64,000 bases of DNA from positions 186,150,437 through 186,214,436 of the forward strand of contig JARYHS010009186.1 in the NCBI GenBank assembly GCA_031002005.1, read 5' to 3'. Positions 45,001-56,205 of this stretch are shown piece after piece. Below the pieces are notes generated by a model. That model made no database searches. It was given only the letters and a program-made list of their open reading frames with translations, and was not told where the DNA came from. The position numbers were made by a program, and so were the translations under genes. The DNA is from Vandiemenella viatica (Eukaryota > Arthropoda > Insecta > Orthoptera > Morabidae). Each line of letters begins with the position of its first letter. Position 1 is the first letter of the stretch.

Positions 45001-46687
45001 ACAGACGTAAATTAAACACCGGCAGCAAACGTAAAATCAATGCGACCAAGTTGTCGGTGATATTTGGAAGTCCCTTACCGTCATTTATCAGAGGAAAAAC
45101 ATAGTACCCAAATTAGCGATGGATTATGAGATAATTGAAATAGGAAGTATTTACTGTTTTAAAAATATAATATCAATCCCTCTAGCTTTATTTTACTGGA
45201 AACAGCGAAAATTATGTCAGCAAATATATTAGGACTGATACAAATGTCTGGAAGATTTAAAATGTGGCATACTGAGATTCAGCGATTAGCCAGACAATTC
45301 TGGATGACTGAATGAACAGCATAGAATACACGACATTCAAACAAAATTAGGTGATAACATTTCAGGCGAAGAGCCACAATGCGATTAATGAGCAGCACGA
45401 ATATGACTGAGAGAAAATGATAGATCGTTGAAATTTTTGCAACATGACGAGAAACCTAAGGCTGATGTTCTAAAACAATACCTCACGCTAAAGACTCTGT
45501 TTCCGTGAAATATTTCTTTTTCTTGTTTAGAGCAGTCAAAGTTATCACCAAATTGCGGCATTCCAAACTGACCGAAAAAAAAATCAAAAATTATTTTATG
45601 CCGTCACACATTACATGTTTTAATGCATACCAAAATACAAAAATTCTGCTGTCATTATTCCAAGCGATCGTACGTAAATCAGAATTTTAATGTAAATGTA
45701 AAAATAAGAAAATAAAAATAAACTTTTCCTTTTTGTTTTAATGGAGTGTCCTGTAAAATAATGTCTGGACTTCCCACTCAGCTGTGAGCTACCGGAAATT
45801 TCCACTTATTAATCTTGAGCAGTGAGAATTCATCATACGGCGATGACGTGGACTAATTAATTCGTCAGCTGGCGGTAGTTAAGAGCTGAAGAGGCGATCA
45901 ATAGAGTAATTTTATCGCTTTCGTCATGTATAAAGTTTTTATAGTGTGGAAAGACCAAAAGAGACTTCGTATAGTAACTGGGAATTTTCATGAGTGATAG
46001 TAAATCATTTTGTACGATTAGTGTGTGGTGAATCCATAAGTTACACGAAACATCTCAATACGGTGCTTGCCAAGAGGACGAGACCAGAATAACAAACAAC
46101 CAATACGGTATGTCAAGGCGGCTGACCTCTCATGAAATTAGACAGGTGGTCTTGCTTCTGCCTTTCTAAGGCCACTTCACGTGACTATTTAAAAGTATAC
46201 TGTTGGAATTTTTTTTTGCAATGAAATAAACAAGACACAAAAGCTACTGCAAACTGACACGATTCACAGGTAAAAAAACATATTCACAAACATGTTCATT
46301 AATACAATTAAAGAATCAATGACAAATTTTTATCGGGTTTACTGATTCTCGATAGCTTGGCTAGATTTGATAACGATTGCTGCAGTGGAAAATCGAACAG
46401 TATAAATGACGGCTACAGACCATGCATTCCTGCTTTGAAGCTTATAAAGTTGTAAGACGTTCCCGCGTATTATTAATAAATCTGACATTATAGGAAAATA
46501 ACTACAATTATTGATTAACGCCGGGATTCACTTTTCAGGTCATTGTAAAGATTTATCTAAAAGTACACACTATCTGAGTGATTCTTTCGCGGATCTTATT
46601 TTTGGCAACCATAGCATCTTGTATCAGGAGGGTCGGAGCAAGAAATCAGATCTTAAACTTCCAGATGATAAGACAATCTTTCGTCTA
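42031..46687. other. Long gene-free stretch
   Basis: AT-rich apart from 42840-43480, which is near 50% GC and has several 60-100-residue frames without recognisable domains; a solo LTR or regulatory patch is possible but no paired ends were found. A small hairpin TGTAACG...CGTTACA lies at about 42612-42641. Nothing else was seen. Confidence 0.45.
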
Positions 46688-47200
46688 CTATGATTTGAGA
46701 AGAGGATGTACCAGAGATATTAGAGAATTTCTTTACATAACTTAGATTAAACCATTGGTTGACTATGGTGGTGTGGTTTTGGACTCACATTTTGGCTATC
46801 AAATTCAGGAGTTGGAGGGTGTGCAAAGAAGAGCAATAGATTTTGTTTGTGTAAATTATCGTAGGACCCAGTCAGTAACTGTTATGATAAAGAAGCTTGA
46901 TTTGGAGTCACTGGAAGACGGAAGGGGGGTGAAGAGAGTGCTGTACAGGACAAATGTTGGTGATAAGGGTTGGAGGGATATTGGTAAAGAATTAGGAATA
47001 GTGCATGGAAGGGGAAAGGCGACCATGACCACACGCTTGCCCTCGATTTCATGCATCAGGGAATGGGACAATTTTCTTTTGTTGGTAAGGGTGTCAGGGA
47101 TTGGAACAAGTTACCAAGTGAAGTGATGAATAAGTTACCAAAAACGCTGAATGAATTTAAAATTAAAATTTGTAAATCACGAAAATAGATGCGGGAGGAA
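46688..47200 (+). mobile_element. LINE family 1, 3' fragment
   Basis: Plus strand. The frame 46755-47126 encodes VDYGGVVLDSHFGYQIQELE, then VQRRAIDFVCVNYRRTQSVT, the same segment as LLEYGSVVWDPHFEYQIQEL at 10.9-11.1 kb. It runs, with a frame change near 47080, to NKLPSEVMNKLPKTLNEFK. 5' truncated; inactive. Confidence 0.88.
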
Positions 47201-48831
47201 TTTAACACTCAACTCAGATAACATAATAAAAAAAGGGGGTAATTAGTTGATAGGGGATTGCCATCGGAGCGTGTGCTACATCGCAATTAAAATTAATAAC
47301 AGTAATACTTTTTGTCAAGAGTCTCTCATAAGCACAACAGCCCCGTTCAGTTTTGATTATCATACACGAAATGTCTGCATGAGAATCAAAACCTGTTGTG
47401 AAGTTGTTCACACAGACTGTCTGACCACGCATCTTTCAAAAACTATTTCAGATAGTAATAAGCTAAGTAGTCACTTATATTCCGAAATGTTACACAGTTC
47501 GAGGACATAACAGGGGACATTTTATTTTTCTCGTAGGCGCTTTCTGTAACGTATACTATAAATTTGCCTCATAAGAGTTTTAATGAATTATTTTGGGTAG
47601 TAGTAACTAGGAGATTCCCGAGCTTTTCCCGTAATTGTTACAACATAAAGTGAGTAATACGAATAACAGCAAGGCTCTAAATAAAATTAGTCTACGCTGT
47701 TAATAGATTATTTTAATGCTGCTGAGAGGCAGATAAAACAACAATACAGTGAAATAACCTATGATACGGCGACTTTAGTGGCATAACCATACGCTTGTAG
47801 ATTAAATAAGCTTTGTAGGATGGCACAATTAATAAACAAAGAATTCTTAATGTCAAAAATATTGCGTTAACCACACCACGCAGAGTAATTCCTCGGCATT
47901 AGCGTAGAAATTATTCCTCACTGTCTTTTCGGACGTCACTTTAAAAAATACTTAGATGAATAACGACAGTACGCGAACTTGCTCTGAGCAGAAACAACAT
48001 TAGACTGTCTTGGCGGCGTCCCCAGGATGACTGCTGACCTGTCGACTTATTAACTGAAATAACTTTCGCACTTCATTCGAGTCTCACTCAGCTTACACAA
48101 CTGTTTTAAAATAAATTCTTTTGGCTCCTAGTGACGACTAACTCGTAGATTTACTTGGCAAACTAAACACTTTTGTGCAGTAAGAGTTGCCGTATCAAAC
48201 TGAGATGGCGGCATTTCCGTGCCAGAGTGGGAGTAATTATCTTGTGTAAATAGACTATTTGAATAAATCACTATTCCTAACGTTACCCTTATTAAATAGT
48301 AGTGAGAAATCTTTTATTGACATCGGGTGATACATATTCTGTCTCTGCTTCAGTACACTGAATCTGCTTCAGCTTCCTCCGTCCATCTAGAATCCGCTGT
48401 TCACCACCTCTGCTTTCAGCATCATCCCTCTTTTACTGTACCCCCTTCCACTGTCTCGAAATTCTGATTTGTGCGATACCCAAGTAACATTATCCCATTA
48501 CATCCCTTGTCTCACCCAGGCTATTGATCCCATTTCATTCCTTCCTTACCCTGTGTCCTCTTGATTCAACTATTAACAGGACTCAATGTAGGAGAAGCAT
48601 TCTAGTTCCACTTCATGCCGTCCTCTGAACGCCATCGCGATATGGTATAACGATGATGAAGACGATACTTCTCCAGGCTGCATCCTATTTGAATCTTATC
48701 TGTCATGGTCCATGTCTTCACTTCGCTGTGCACATTGTTATAGGTATGTTACGGAATTTATATCTAATCAACTTTGCCTTTACAGATACGTTAATGTCAT
48801 TCACTAGATGTTTAATAATTTGATAAAAATT
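47201..48831. other. Gene-free stretch
   Basis: No recognised repeat. A C/T-rich stretch at 48350-48560 is noted without interpretation. Confidence 0.5.
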
Positions 48832-48844
48832 TACTCCTTCTTTC

Positions 48845-49094
48845 TTTTTTTTTTTTTTAACAGTTTAACGTCCCTTTTTAACAACGTGGTCTTTTTAGAG
48901 ACGGGAAAGGATGGGGGCAAGGAATGGGAAGGAATTCGGCCATGGCCTTTTGAAGGAAGCATCCCGGCATTCACCTGGAGTGAATTGGGGAAACCATGGA
49001 AAACCCAAATCTGGATGCCCAGACGGGGATTCGAACCGCCGTCCTCCCGAATGCGAGGCCAGAACGCTATCCGTTACACCACCACGCTCGGTAC
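48845..49094 (-). mobile_element. SINE family 1 with 13-bp target duplication
   Basis: Minus strand, A tail at 48845-48858 (T on plus), head ACCGAGCGTGGTGGTGTAAC at 49075-49094, B box GGTTCGAATCCC at 49030-49041. TACTCCTTCTTTC flanks it on both sides (48832-48844, 49095-49107). A-box and B-box spacing is tRNA-like, so transcription by RNA polymerase III is expected of its source copy. Confidence 0.95.
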
Positions 49095-49107
49095 TACTCC
49101 TTCTTTC

Positions 49108-49499
49108 AACCTGACGGTTATCTCGTATTAATTATTTCATCAGCTATTATAGTTTCACCAATTCAATTTGATTCCGGCCACTGTAATTTCTGCCTCCATT
49201 TTTCCTTACGACCATCAGCACTTTTCTCTTCATCTAGCTAACTACATGTCTTTTCAACTGGCTTTTTCATTTGTCTGAATATTACCCGCTTCCCACTGTT
49301 TGTGTCAAGATCATCACCTAATATTATTGCATTTATTTCCTCATTCAGATACTTCTTCCCTTCTTCGTAATCCCCTCTAGTGCCGTATTAAGCAACACTG
49401 GAGATACCACACCTAGCCGTTTAACCCTAGCCTCATTTAGAACCAATCATTGCTGGAGCTCTTTGTTCTCGTCAAGCATTTGTTAAACTTTCCATTAAC
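49108..49499. other. Stretch without gene
   Basis: Nothing was recognised. Confidence 0.5.
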
Positions 49500-49765
49500 T
49501 TTGGAGTGGACTGGTGGCTCAGCTGTTAAGGCGTATGAATGGAGATCGAAAGATTCCCGGTTCGAGTCCCTGTCTCGGAGGGGATTGTCAAAGGCCCTTA
49601 CCACGACTTCACCTCTGGCACAGCTTGCAGTGCAAAGTGAAGTACCCCAGAACGCTCCCATAGTTCTGATTCTACGTTATACTGCAGTTCCCGATTACCC
49701 GATAGGGTTTCCAGGTTGGGTTAGATTAGGTAAGGAGGAAAACCGTCCTTCCTCTGATACCACGC
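49500..49765 (+). mobile_element. SINE family 2, copy 1
   Basis: Plus strand. A box TGGCTCAGCTGTTAAGG (49514-49530), B box GGTTCGAGTCCC (49559-49570), then a body with TTCACCTCTGGCACAGCTTG, GTGAAGTACCCCAGAACGCT and CTGCAGTTCCCGATTACCCG. The head is tRNA-like but the body is unrelated to SINE family 1. The same order occurs at 53.35 kb. The 3' end is approximate and no A tail is seen. Confidence 0.8.
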
Positions 49766-50169
49766 TTGGCTTACCATTAGCCTTACCTACCATATGTATC
49801 CCCATTCCGTCAAGATGGTCTTCCCTTTTTACTGAATCATAGGCCGCCTTATTGGATGTCTTAAAGGAAATGGTTAGTTTTTATTTGACAGATTGCTAGG
49901 CCAATCACGAAATTTCGAGTGTTATGAGAGATAGAAACAAACAGCATCTATCGATCTCATCTTCTAGATATTCCAAAAACTGGCCATTTTTTGAACATTG
50001 GGAAAATTGTTGCTTGCCATCTCTATTCAGAATTAATACCGCATGATTTTGACGGCAGGGACAGAAGATGGAAAAAACGTTCAGGTTCATATGACCAACA
50101 CTGCTCAAACTAGTTGTTTTCCTGGAAGTTGTATGATTAACTGAGATAAACAGTTTCACGTCCGAATGA
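49766..50169. other. Stretch without clear gene
   Basis: May include eroded parts of the mariner-like fragment that follows. Nothing was identifiable. Confidence 0.4.
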
Positions 50170-50462
50170 GACGATGTACGTGAAGATAATGCCTACATCT
50201 CTTCAAATCCTCATTTTTGATAAGGCATAGGAGCTACTACTAATACGGAAAAAAATGTCCTATTCGAGGAACATACAGACCGTGTTACTTCCGGCCACCA
50301 GATTTCAGTTTTATCGAAAATCTTTGGGATGTTTGAAGCAGAACTCCGCTTCCATCATACCCACAGGAAATTTGCGAAACGCTATTACCCATGTTGTAAA
50401 TAATGTACCACAACGTCTTCAGCATTTGATTAAAGCTTATACGAATTATGGTGGTTTTTAAG
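50170..50462 (+). pseudogene. Tc1/mariner-like transposase C-terminal fragment
   Basis: Words of a transposase catalytic end appear in order across frames: EDNAYISS (DNAP-type block with the second Asp, about 50178), PPDFSFIENLWDV (Glu block, about 50298), then LKQNSASIIPTGNLRNAITH and NVPQRLQHLIKAY in the frame ending at 50461. Frameshifts separate the blocks. It is not obviously the same family as the two DD36E-type copies. Confidence 0.6.
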
Positions 50463-53347
50463 GTCAAACAAAGTTCACTAAGTCATGTAGCACCTCAGGA
50501 ATAGATGTGAGATTGGTCAATTTGTAAAACATATCTACCTAAGATTTAAAAGACGTGTTTTTTTTTTTTTACTTTCAAACAAATCGTTCCTGTTTAGGAA
50601 TAACATCTGTAAGAATATTGTATGAGTTTTCATAGTTTTTACAGCCAGAAGGATATCACAACGGTAAATTTCTTGTTACTAGCTGTATACCCCAATTGTT
50701 TTGATAGCCAGTTTCGATAGCTTTGACAGAGAATTTAAGGTTTATACACCTTCGAGATATAAGTTGACGCAACGAAAATTTTAAGTTGGAGTTTCATTAA
50801 TTCCGTAACTTGCGAAATTTGTGGACGGAACGGTTAGACGGGTGATACATATTAAAGGACGTGGTTCTCATTTCTACAACGTATACAGAAAACCAAACTA
50901 GACCCTGAATCAACGAGTTGCTGAAGCTTTTATTACAGGAATAATGAGAAATAAACTGAACTGTAATCAAGTTCAGTAGCTATCCTACTTTTCTATCAAT
51001 ACTATTACAAGGTCGGCTTGATCACCGTGGTTGCCACTTTGTGAGGTCAGGCGCCCAGCCTTCAGTTGCCATCCAACGACGGTCAGAGATCGTTTCACAC
51101 TCTACCCATAGCAGTCACTAATGTAGCAAACTATAGAAGTTAGGTTTCATATTTATGCTTATGTAACGGTTCAGTACGTGTCAAATTGCAAACAAACCAT
51201 AGAAAGTTGTATGCATTTCGTTTAAATTCACTGTTATTTGTTTTTTGTTTATTTATGTTCGTTCGATGTAGATGTATTCGGTCCACACATGTGACTGCTA
51301 TACAAAGCAAAGAATTTAGTTTTCTTATTTATATTTTTGTAGTGACCAATTATTTTTCCTTTCAAATTAAAATCTGAAACCAGCTATAAATAAAGGCAAA
51401 TGTTTCGTTGAAATATACATGTTCATTATGAAGAGGATTCTGCAATGGAACGAGAAGCAGAAGAAATATTACATCATTACTAAATGCGGGTTGTCAGCGT
51501 TATTTAATAAAAATTCTAATAAAAACTTTGAAGAAATGAACTGTTGGAACACTTAGCGTCTTTCTCAGCTAGTTATACAATAATCACTGAAAGACGTATG
51601 TAAGTTTTACATAACTAGAAAACTAAACATATTTCTAAATCACTGACAGATGATAATGACAAGAAAGTGATATGAATGAAGGTTTGGAATGATATTCAAT
51701 CCTTTAGAATGGAAATCTTTCTATGAAGAGATGTTTTAAGTCTAAAACCGCAAGCAATAATTGTCAACGATTAACGTGCCATTAGGAATGTTTTTAAACT
51801 AATATCGCATGTGATGATGAAGAATAAACATTTCATGACCGCGTAACGATAACCGGTACATTGTCGTGCAGTTTTGAATGTTGCTGTTATTTTTCTTCCC
51901 TTAAACAAATAGAAGTTTATTAGCAGATGTGTATGATTCACATCCCAAAGGAAATTATAATTACCAGTTCCGATTTTTTTCATCTACCACTTCCCCGATA
52001 ATTAAAAAACTGTATACTGAAAACAAACGTAACAAAACTAAATATATATTTTTTAAATTGCTTATGGTACAATTAATGACTTTAAACATTGCCGAAATTT
52101 TAGTATTGATTTTACAAAGCAAATAATTGGTAATGGCTAAGTTATGAAATAGCACAGCTAGGTATTTATCAACAAAACTGAACAATGACGATTGAAAGGC
52201 CCTTTGGTAGATACACTACATAAAACATTTGGTAAATGCTGATTGTAAAATTAGTTTTCGAGTTCAGAAGTCAATATTACAGTAACTTATACGCCATACA
52301 ACAAAACAAATGAATTGTGAAATTAACTACGTGAGACGCTTGGGATGAATTTCATAAAAATTAATTCGGTGAGGTGTAATAGAAAAATTAAATAAAAAAC
52401 ATCTTATACAAACACCGGCAATTGCGATCTAAGGGTCTGCTCAAGACGCTTATGTAATTGGAAGAAATGGCAGCCATTAAAACATAACGTTCTGAACGTT
52501 AACTTTCTGAACTCCGAGCGAAACTGCCAGTGTTCCAACGTAACGCAGGCGATAAAACTAACAGAGGCGCACTATATAAAGAACCATAACCAAATAAATA
52601 TCCCTCGAAAGCAGAAGATGAAATTACAGAAAGAATCTACTCAAAGAATAAAGCAAAAGTTTCGCACTTTCTGAAGACTAAATGCGTACTCAACGAAACC
52701 AGAATAACTCCACTTAAAGCTTTTTCTAAAGGTAATCAATATAAAATCATAAACCTACAGGTCTGTGTTCGTAATGTCATGTTTAGATGAAAATAGTCCT
52801 CGGTGTTAAAGTTAACTTTTTTTTTCCAATTCAATGCCATGCAGCTGTTATTTTCTAATTTCCTGAGCGAGTCTGACATCCTGCCAACTCTTCATCTCGC
52901 AATCCAATTACGCACAAGCTTACACCCAGCAGATTATTAATGGCTCAGATACAAGACATCGCATAAACACGATAAAAGGAGTTTGAAGCAAATGTAAGAG
53001 CTCATTTAATACAACATTCAGTATTTGACACAAGGTAGGTTTTCTAAAGTCATTATTCTACATGTTAAATGATCTGTGTAGCATGGACAGAATTTTTACA
53101 TAGCAAATAATCGAATGATTTTAAGGAATTTAAAACAGTGTTAGATTATCAAGCAAAATTAACAGAACTTGTAAATACACTTGTAAATTGTACGGTCTGA
53201 ATTAAAAATTGCTATTTAATTCAAAAAGAAACGTCTACATTTCTGAGGCGCGCATTGAGAATATCTTATTACATGGTGGTATTAAATTGAACGCGAATAA
53301 TAAGTACTATACCAAAGATAGTAAGCAGGAAACAGTGTCTTATGGTA
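50463..53347. other. Long gene-free AT-rich stretch
   Basis: Only short frames; no shared repeat found. Confidence 0.5.
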
Positions 53348-53580
53348 AGCGGGATGGTGGCCCAATGGTTAAGACTTCTGATTGGATATTGCAAGGCCCC
53401 CAGGTTCGAAACCCGGTCTCGGTAGGGATTTTAAAAGGCGCTTAACCTGGCTTTCACCTCTGGCGAACCTGCTGTGAAATGTGAAGTATGCCAGAAGGCT
53501 TCCGTTGTTGAGATTCCACAGTGAACTGTAGGTACCCTACCAGGTAATGTTACGCGGCTACAATAGGGGCGGATTGCGCA
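53348..53580 (+). mobile_element. SINE family 2, copy 2
   Basis: Plus strand. A-box-like TGGTGGCCCAATGGTTAAG, B box GGTTCGAAACCC (53403-53414), then TTTCACCTCTGGCGAACCTG, GTGAAGTATGCCAGAAGGCT and ACTGTAGGTACCCTACCAGG. These align with the copy at 49.5 kb throughout. Confidence 0.8.
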
Positions 53581-54254
53581 GTCGGTAAGAAACATTGTGA
53601 CCAGGTCATTACAACTACACGAGATTTAGTGTCTTATGGTGCCAACACAAAGGTAAAAAAGTCTAATTTTGGTTTCAATAGGATGTATTTCGTTGAAAAA
53701 AAAAGAATACTTAAAAGATTCTAAAAGAAATTTTAAAGGCTCGTCAGTTGAAGCCTTAGCGTAACGATTCGGTCTGAACGATAGGGAAGTGTATTCTGAC
53801 CAAATTAATTTAAAATGGATTCAGCCATTTCCTCCATAAACACGGCATCCGACGACAACTCAAGAGACGGAAGATGTAGAGTAACCAGCATTCGTACTTT
53901 CATCAACTGATAAGAGAGTGGGTCGGAATTTTTCGTACGGACCGACGGTGTAGAATCATAGTTCGTTACGGAAATAGGATGTAACCAGCAGGTAAGCAGA
54001 ATTAGAAAAAGGAGATGTAAAGAAACATTTATATTTCCCCTTTTTTATCAGAGAATTTAACGGATGTTAGGTGCACAGGTTCACTCATTGGATGGAATGA
54101 TTTTGCCATCAACACAGTACAGAAAGACGGCATGAACAAAAGAGAATAAAATTGAGAAGTAATAATTTTTCATTGTGTAATACAGAACTACTACTGTAAA
54201 ACCTGTTACACGGTCAGCATGCGTGGCTGGTTTCAACTTTTTAAAGTGCTTACC
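53581..54254. other. Stretch without gene
   Basis: Nothing recognised apart from the candidate exon that follows on the minus strand. Confidence 0.45.
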
Positions 54255-54362
54255 ATTAACCGCCTCATAAATTGTGACAAAGAAACTACCTCTGTACAGT
54301 ACGTAGTAATACCCCGCTCCACCCTTCGTGAGATCAGAAAATGAAAAACGCATCTCTTCCTC
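54255..54362 (-). other. Candidate coding exon ending at a splice donor
   Basis: The minus strand reads EEEMRFSFSDLTKGGAGYYY, VLYRGSFFVTIYEAVN, then GTAAGC at 54249-54254. Base usage and residue mix look protein-like and the donor is good. No pyrimidine-rich acceptor was found upstream, and an in-frame stop lies nearby. The frame stays open past the donor to 54081. No family recognised; a transposon remnant is equally possible. Confidence 0.22.
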
Positions 54363-54476
54363 GCATAATGCTTGTTATCTCTGTCGTGCGATTTTTACTA
54401 CTAGTAATTACTCCCACAAAGTACGTCACAAACGACGGAAATATTAACTGTTATGAGAAAGTAGATGTATTTCGTA

Positions 54477-54733
54477 CCGAGCGTGGTAGGTGAACGGTTA
54501 ACGTTTTGGCCTCGCATTCGGGAGGACGCGGGTTCGAATCCCCGTCCGGGCATCCAGATTTTGGTTTTCTATGGTTTCCCCAAATCACTCCCGGCGAATG
54601 CCGGGATGCTTCCTTCAAAAAGGCCATGGCCGAATTCCTTCCCGTTCCTTGCCCCAATCCCATCCCGCCTCTAATGACCTCGCTGTCGACGAGGCGTAAA
54701 GCCGAAGCAAAAAAAAAAAAAAAAAAATAGACC
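54477..54733 (+). mobile_element. SINE family 1, full length with target duplication
   Basis: Plus strand, the best reference copy. Head CCGAGCGTGGTAGGTGAACG, B box GGTTCGAATCCCC (54531-54543), body CATCCAGATTTTGGTTTTCT and TTCAAAAAGGCCATGGCCGA, 3' word CTGTCGACGAGGCGTAAAGC and an A tail to 54727. TATTTCGTA flanks it (54468-54476 and 54734-54742). tRNA-derived head with body of unknown origin; needs a LINE partner to move. Confidence 0.95.
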
Positions 54734-54742
54734 TATTTCGTA

Positions 54743-55199
54743 ATTACGTACGTTTCGCGTAAACTTACTGTCAGTTTGTAATAAACTTCCATGTTTCTGA
54801 TCTTCTATCAGAAAATTCTTATGTCGTGCTGTAATCTGGTTGTAGTAACTGCTACGGAGAATAGATCATAAACATGGAATGATGTTCTTGTTATGTAATT
54901 TTTTGCATTTAATCGTCGTAAATAAACAAATAATAACATGTAAACATAAACGCATTATAATTTTTTTATATCTCTGCCTCACGTAATAATTTTTTATCTC
55001 TGTCCTTCATATGTTTGTGCAGTTACCTACACAAATGACAATTTCTGGCAACAAAGTTACACTTCCTTTTAACAATATAAGTGCAAATTTTAAAAATTAT
55101 TTATTTGAAATTTAAACATGCTTTTAGCAATATAAGCGTAAGTAAAAGTAAATGCAATTATTTATCTGAAATTTTCTGGTTAGCCTAGCAGAGCTGTGG
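54743..55199. other. AT-rich stretch, nothing recognised
   Basis: No gene or repeat copy was recognised. Confidence 0.5.
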
Positions 55200-55740
55200 T
55201 GGCGTCCAGCGTACTCTTCGAGCATCATCGGACTCCCCGAAGGTTGCCGAACTATCGAGGTCACATCAGTCTCCAGGCGCAACTCATTTTATTAAAGCGG
55301 AGAATGAGATATATTTGACTACCCAGTGACTCAGAATCCCTGTCAGCCTGTGAACTATTCCAGGGACGTGAACAGAATGCTGAGGCAAGGAAAAGAGAAG
55401 TGAGATATTTGTGTGACGCGATGTGGAGCAGACAGTAGGCGCCGCTGATCCGCAGTGCAGGGACGGTTTCACCCGCCGCACAGTGCCGCGCGGCGCCGAG
55501 CTGGCAGCGAGCGGGCGATCGATGAGGAGCCGGAGGACAGACGCCGACTGGGCGTGGTGACCAGCTGGACCGCATCATCAACACTCGCATTCGGCTCTAT
55601 CGACACGAAAAACTTTCTATTTGACGCTCATCTCAGACAGCCAGAGAGTGTTACGCGAGGGCGATCCACAAAGTATCTTTCACGCCCGTCCACAGATGGT
55701 GGTCAATGGCGTAGCGAATAGGCAGTGCTCCAGAATGAGA
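55200..55740. other. GC- and CpG-rich patch
   Basis: Positions 55430-55580 are markedly GC-rich with many CpG. Frames of 109 (minus, 55261-55590) and 88 residues (plus, 55455-55721) overlap and show no domain. A promoter or 5' exon region is possible. No TATA box or initiator could be tied to it. Confidence 0.3.
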
Positions 55741-55942
55741 GATGCGTGATGTGACAATCACGTACGCCAGGTAACACTTCTTGATTTTTCACAGTAGCCT
55801 CGCTTCAGCAGTTCGAACCTGCTGCTCTTATTCCATCATCCGTCAACTGCTAGGTAGTTCAAGTTTTTTAACGCCCTAAGCATAGCGCAATCGAAAATCA
55901 TTGTCTGCTGTTGGGGTCGGATATCATGAGAAACCAGATGGA

Positions 55943-56194
55943 TTTTTTATTTTTTTTTATTTTCTTGAGTTTTACGCCTCGTCGACGGCGTGGTCATTAG
56001 AGGCGGGATGGGAGGGGGAACAAGGAACGGGAAGAAATTCGGCCATGGCCTTTTAAGGAAGCATCCAGGCATTCGCCTGGAGTGATTTGGGGAAACCATA
56101 GAAACCCCAAATCTGGATGCCTGGACGGGGATTCTAACCCTCGTCCTGCGGAATGCGAGGCCAGAACGATAACCGTTCACCCACCACGCTCGGT
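55943..56194 (-). mobile_element. SINE family 1 with 11-bp target duplication
   Basis: Minus strand. Tail T-rich at 55943-55965 (plus), 3' word TTTTACGCCTCGTCGACGGC, head at 56175-56194. AACCAGATGGA flanks it (55932-55942, 56195-56205). One base change breaks the B box (GGTTAGAATCCC). Confidence 0.93.
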
Positions 56195-56205
56195 AACCAG
56201 ATGGA

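Noticed and set aside
54477..54560. A functional tRNA gene
   Set aside because: The A and B boxes belong to a SINE head; the sequence runs on into a SINE body with tail and target duplication.
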